Part shown: piece by piece, positions 33,118-33,195 of the stretch
Layout: every line of letters starts with the position of its first letter
How positions within the stretch are numbered: position 1 is the first letter of the stretch
Source: an uncultured Anaerolineaceae bacterium
Lineage (GTDB): Bacteria > Chloroflexota > Anaerolineae > Anaerolineales > Anaerolineaceae
Direction: 5' to 3'
NCBI GenBank assembly: GCA_937863605.1
Contig: CALMGN010000131.1
Coordinates: 1-33,195, forward strand
DNA length: 33,195 nucleotides
The notes under the pieces: generated by a model
Seen by the model: only the letters and a program-made list of their open reading frames with translations
Database searches by the model: none
Told to the model about the DNA's origin: nothing
Made by a program: the position numbers and the translations under genes

Positions 33118-33195
33118 AAACCTGACCAGCTTTTCTGTTTACCGGTGAATATATGCCTATATTGGGATTAAAGATTAAAACGCAAAGAACACGGG

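Overview
The window looks like a chromosomal segment of a Chloroflexota bacterium, probably class Anaerolineae. This is inferred from gene content only: a TIGR03663/Agl23-type membrane protein fused to NHL repeats, a SEDS-transpeptidase fusion beside two FHA proteins, LysM-M23 lipoproteins, archease-RtcB, and GC-rich coding sequence. No 16S rRNA or other phylogenetic marker is present, so the class assignment is moderate confidence.

Layout. 1-347: 5' part of an HNH endonuclease, cut by the left edge. 495-1400: TIGR01777 nucleotide-sugar-epimerase-like protein. 1407-6162 (minus): a cell-envelope cluster in the order fhaA-like (DUF3662+FHA), fhaB-like (TM+FHA), mtnP, and an FtsW/RodA-PBP fusion whose transpeptidase half has lost its catalytic motifs. 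6202-8106 (plus): archease and RtcB RNA ligase, closed by a strong bidirectional terminator. 8158-9228 (minus): GDP-mannose 4,6-dehydratase. 9229-9809: a repeat-rich non-coding stretch. 9810-13603 (minus): ClpC and NagA. 13739-15086 (plus): a two-domain GNAT protein and a four-TM small membrane protein. 15261-18803 (minus): the giant GT-C/NHL protein. 18965-21174 (plus): MFS transporter, dual-specificity-type phosphatase and GNAT. 21183-21689 (minus): a small lipoprotein.

21700-23410 is visibly AT-rich and differs from its surroundings. It holds a HicA-like/HicB-like pair with a third translationally coupled small gene, an operator-like palindrome at the first start codon, and a 130-bp element bounded by 14-bp inverted repeats. 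It ends at a tRNA-Pro(CGG) gene that has its own promoter and terminator.

23758-29974 (plus) is a compact operon: a polysaccharide-deacetylase-like lipoprotein, a HIT hydrolase, and three tandem LysM-M23 paralogues with an unusual metal-site spacing and a calcium-loop-like insert. 29975-30372 is an array of strong inverted repeats. 30373-33080 (minus) carries an OsmC protein, a zinc-ribbon miniprotein, an ECF sigma/anti-sigma pair and TsaD.

The main theme is envelope biogenesis and its control: the SEDS/FHA cluster, the M23 operon, sugar-nucleotide enzymes and the GT-C protein. The best candidates for undescribed biology are the SEDS-pseudo-transpeptidase fusion, the M23 tandem operon, the three-gene HicAB-like module, and the hairpin array.
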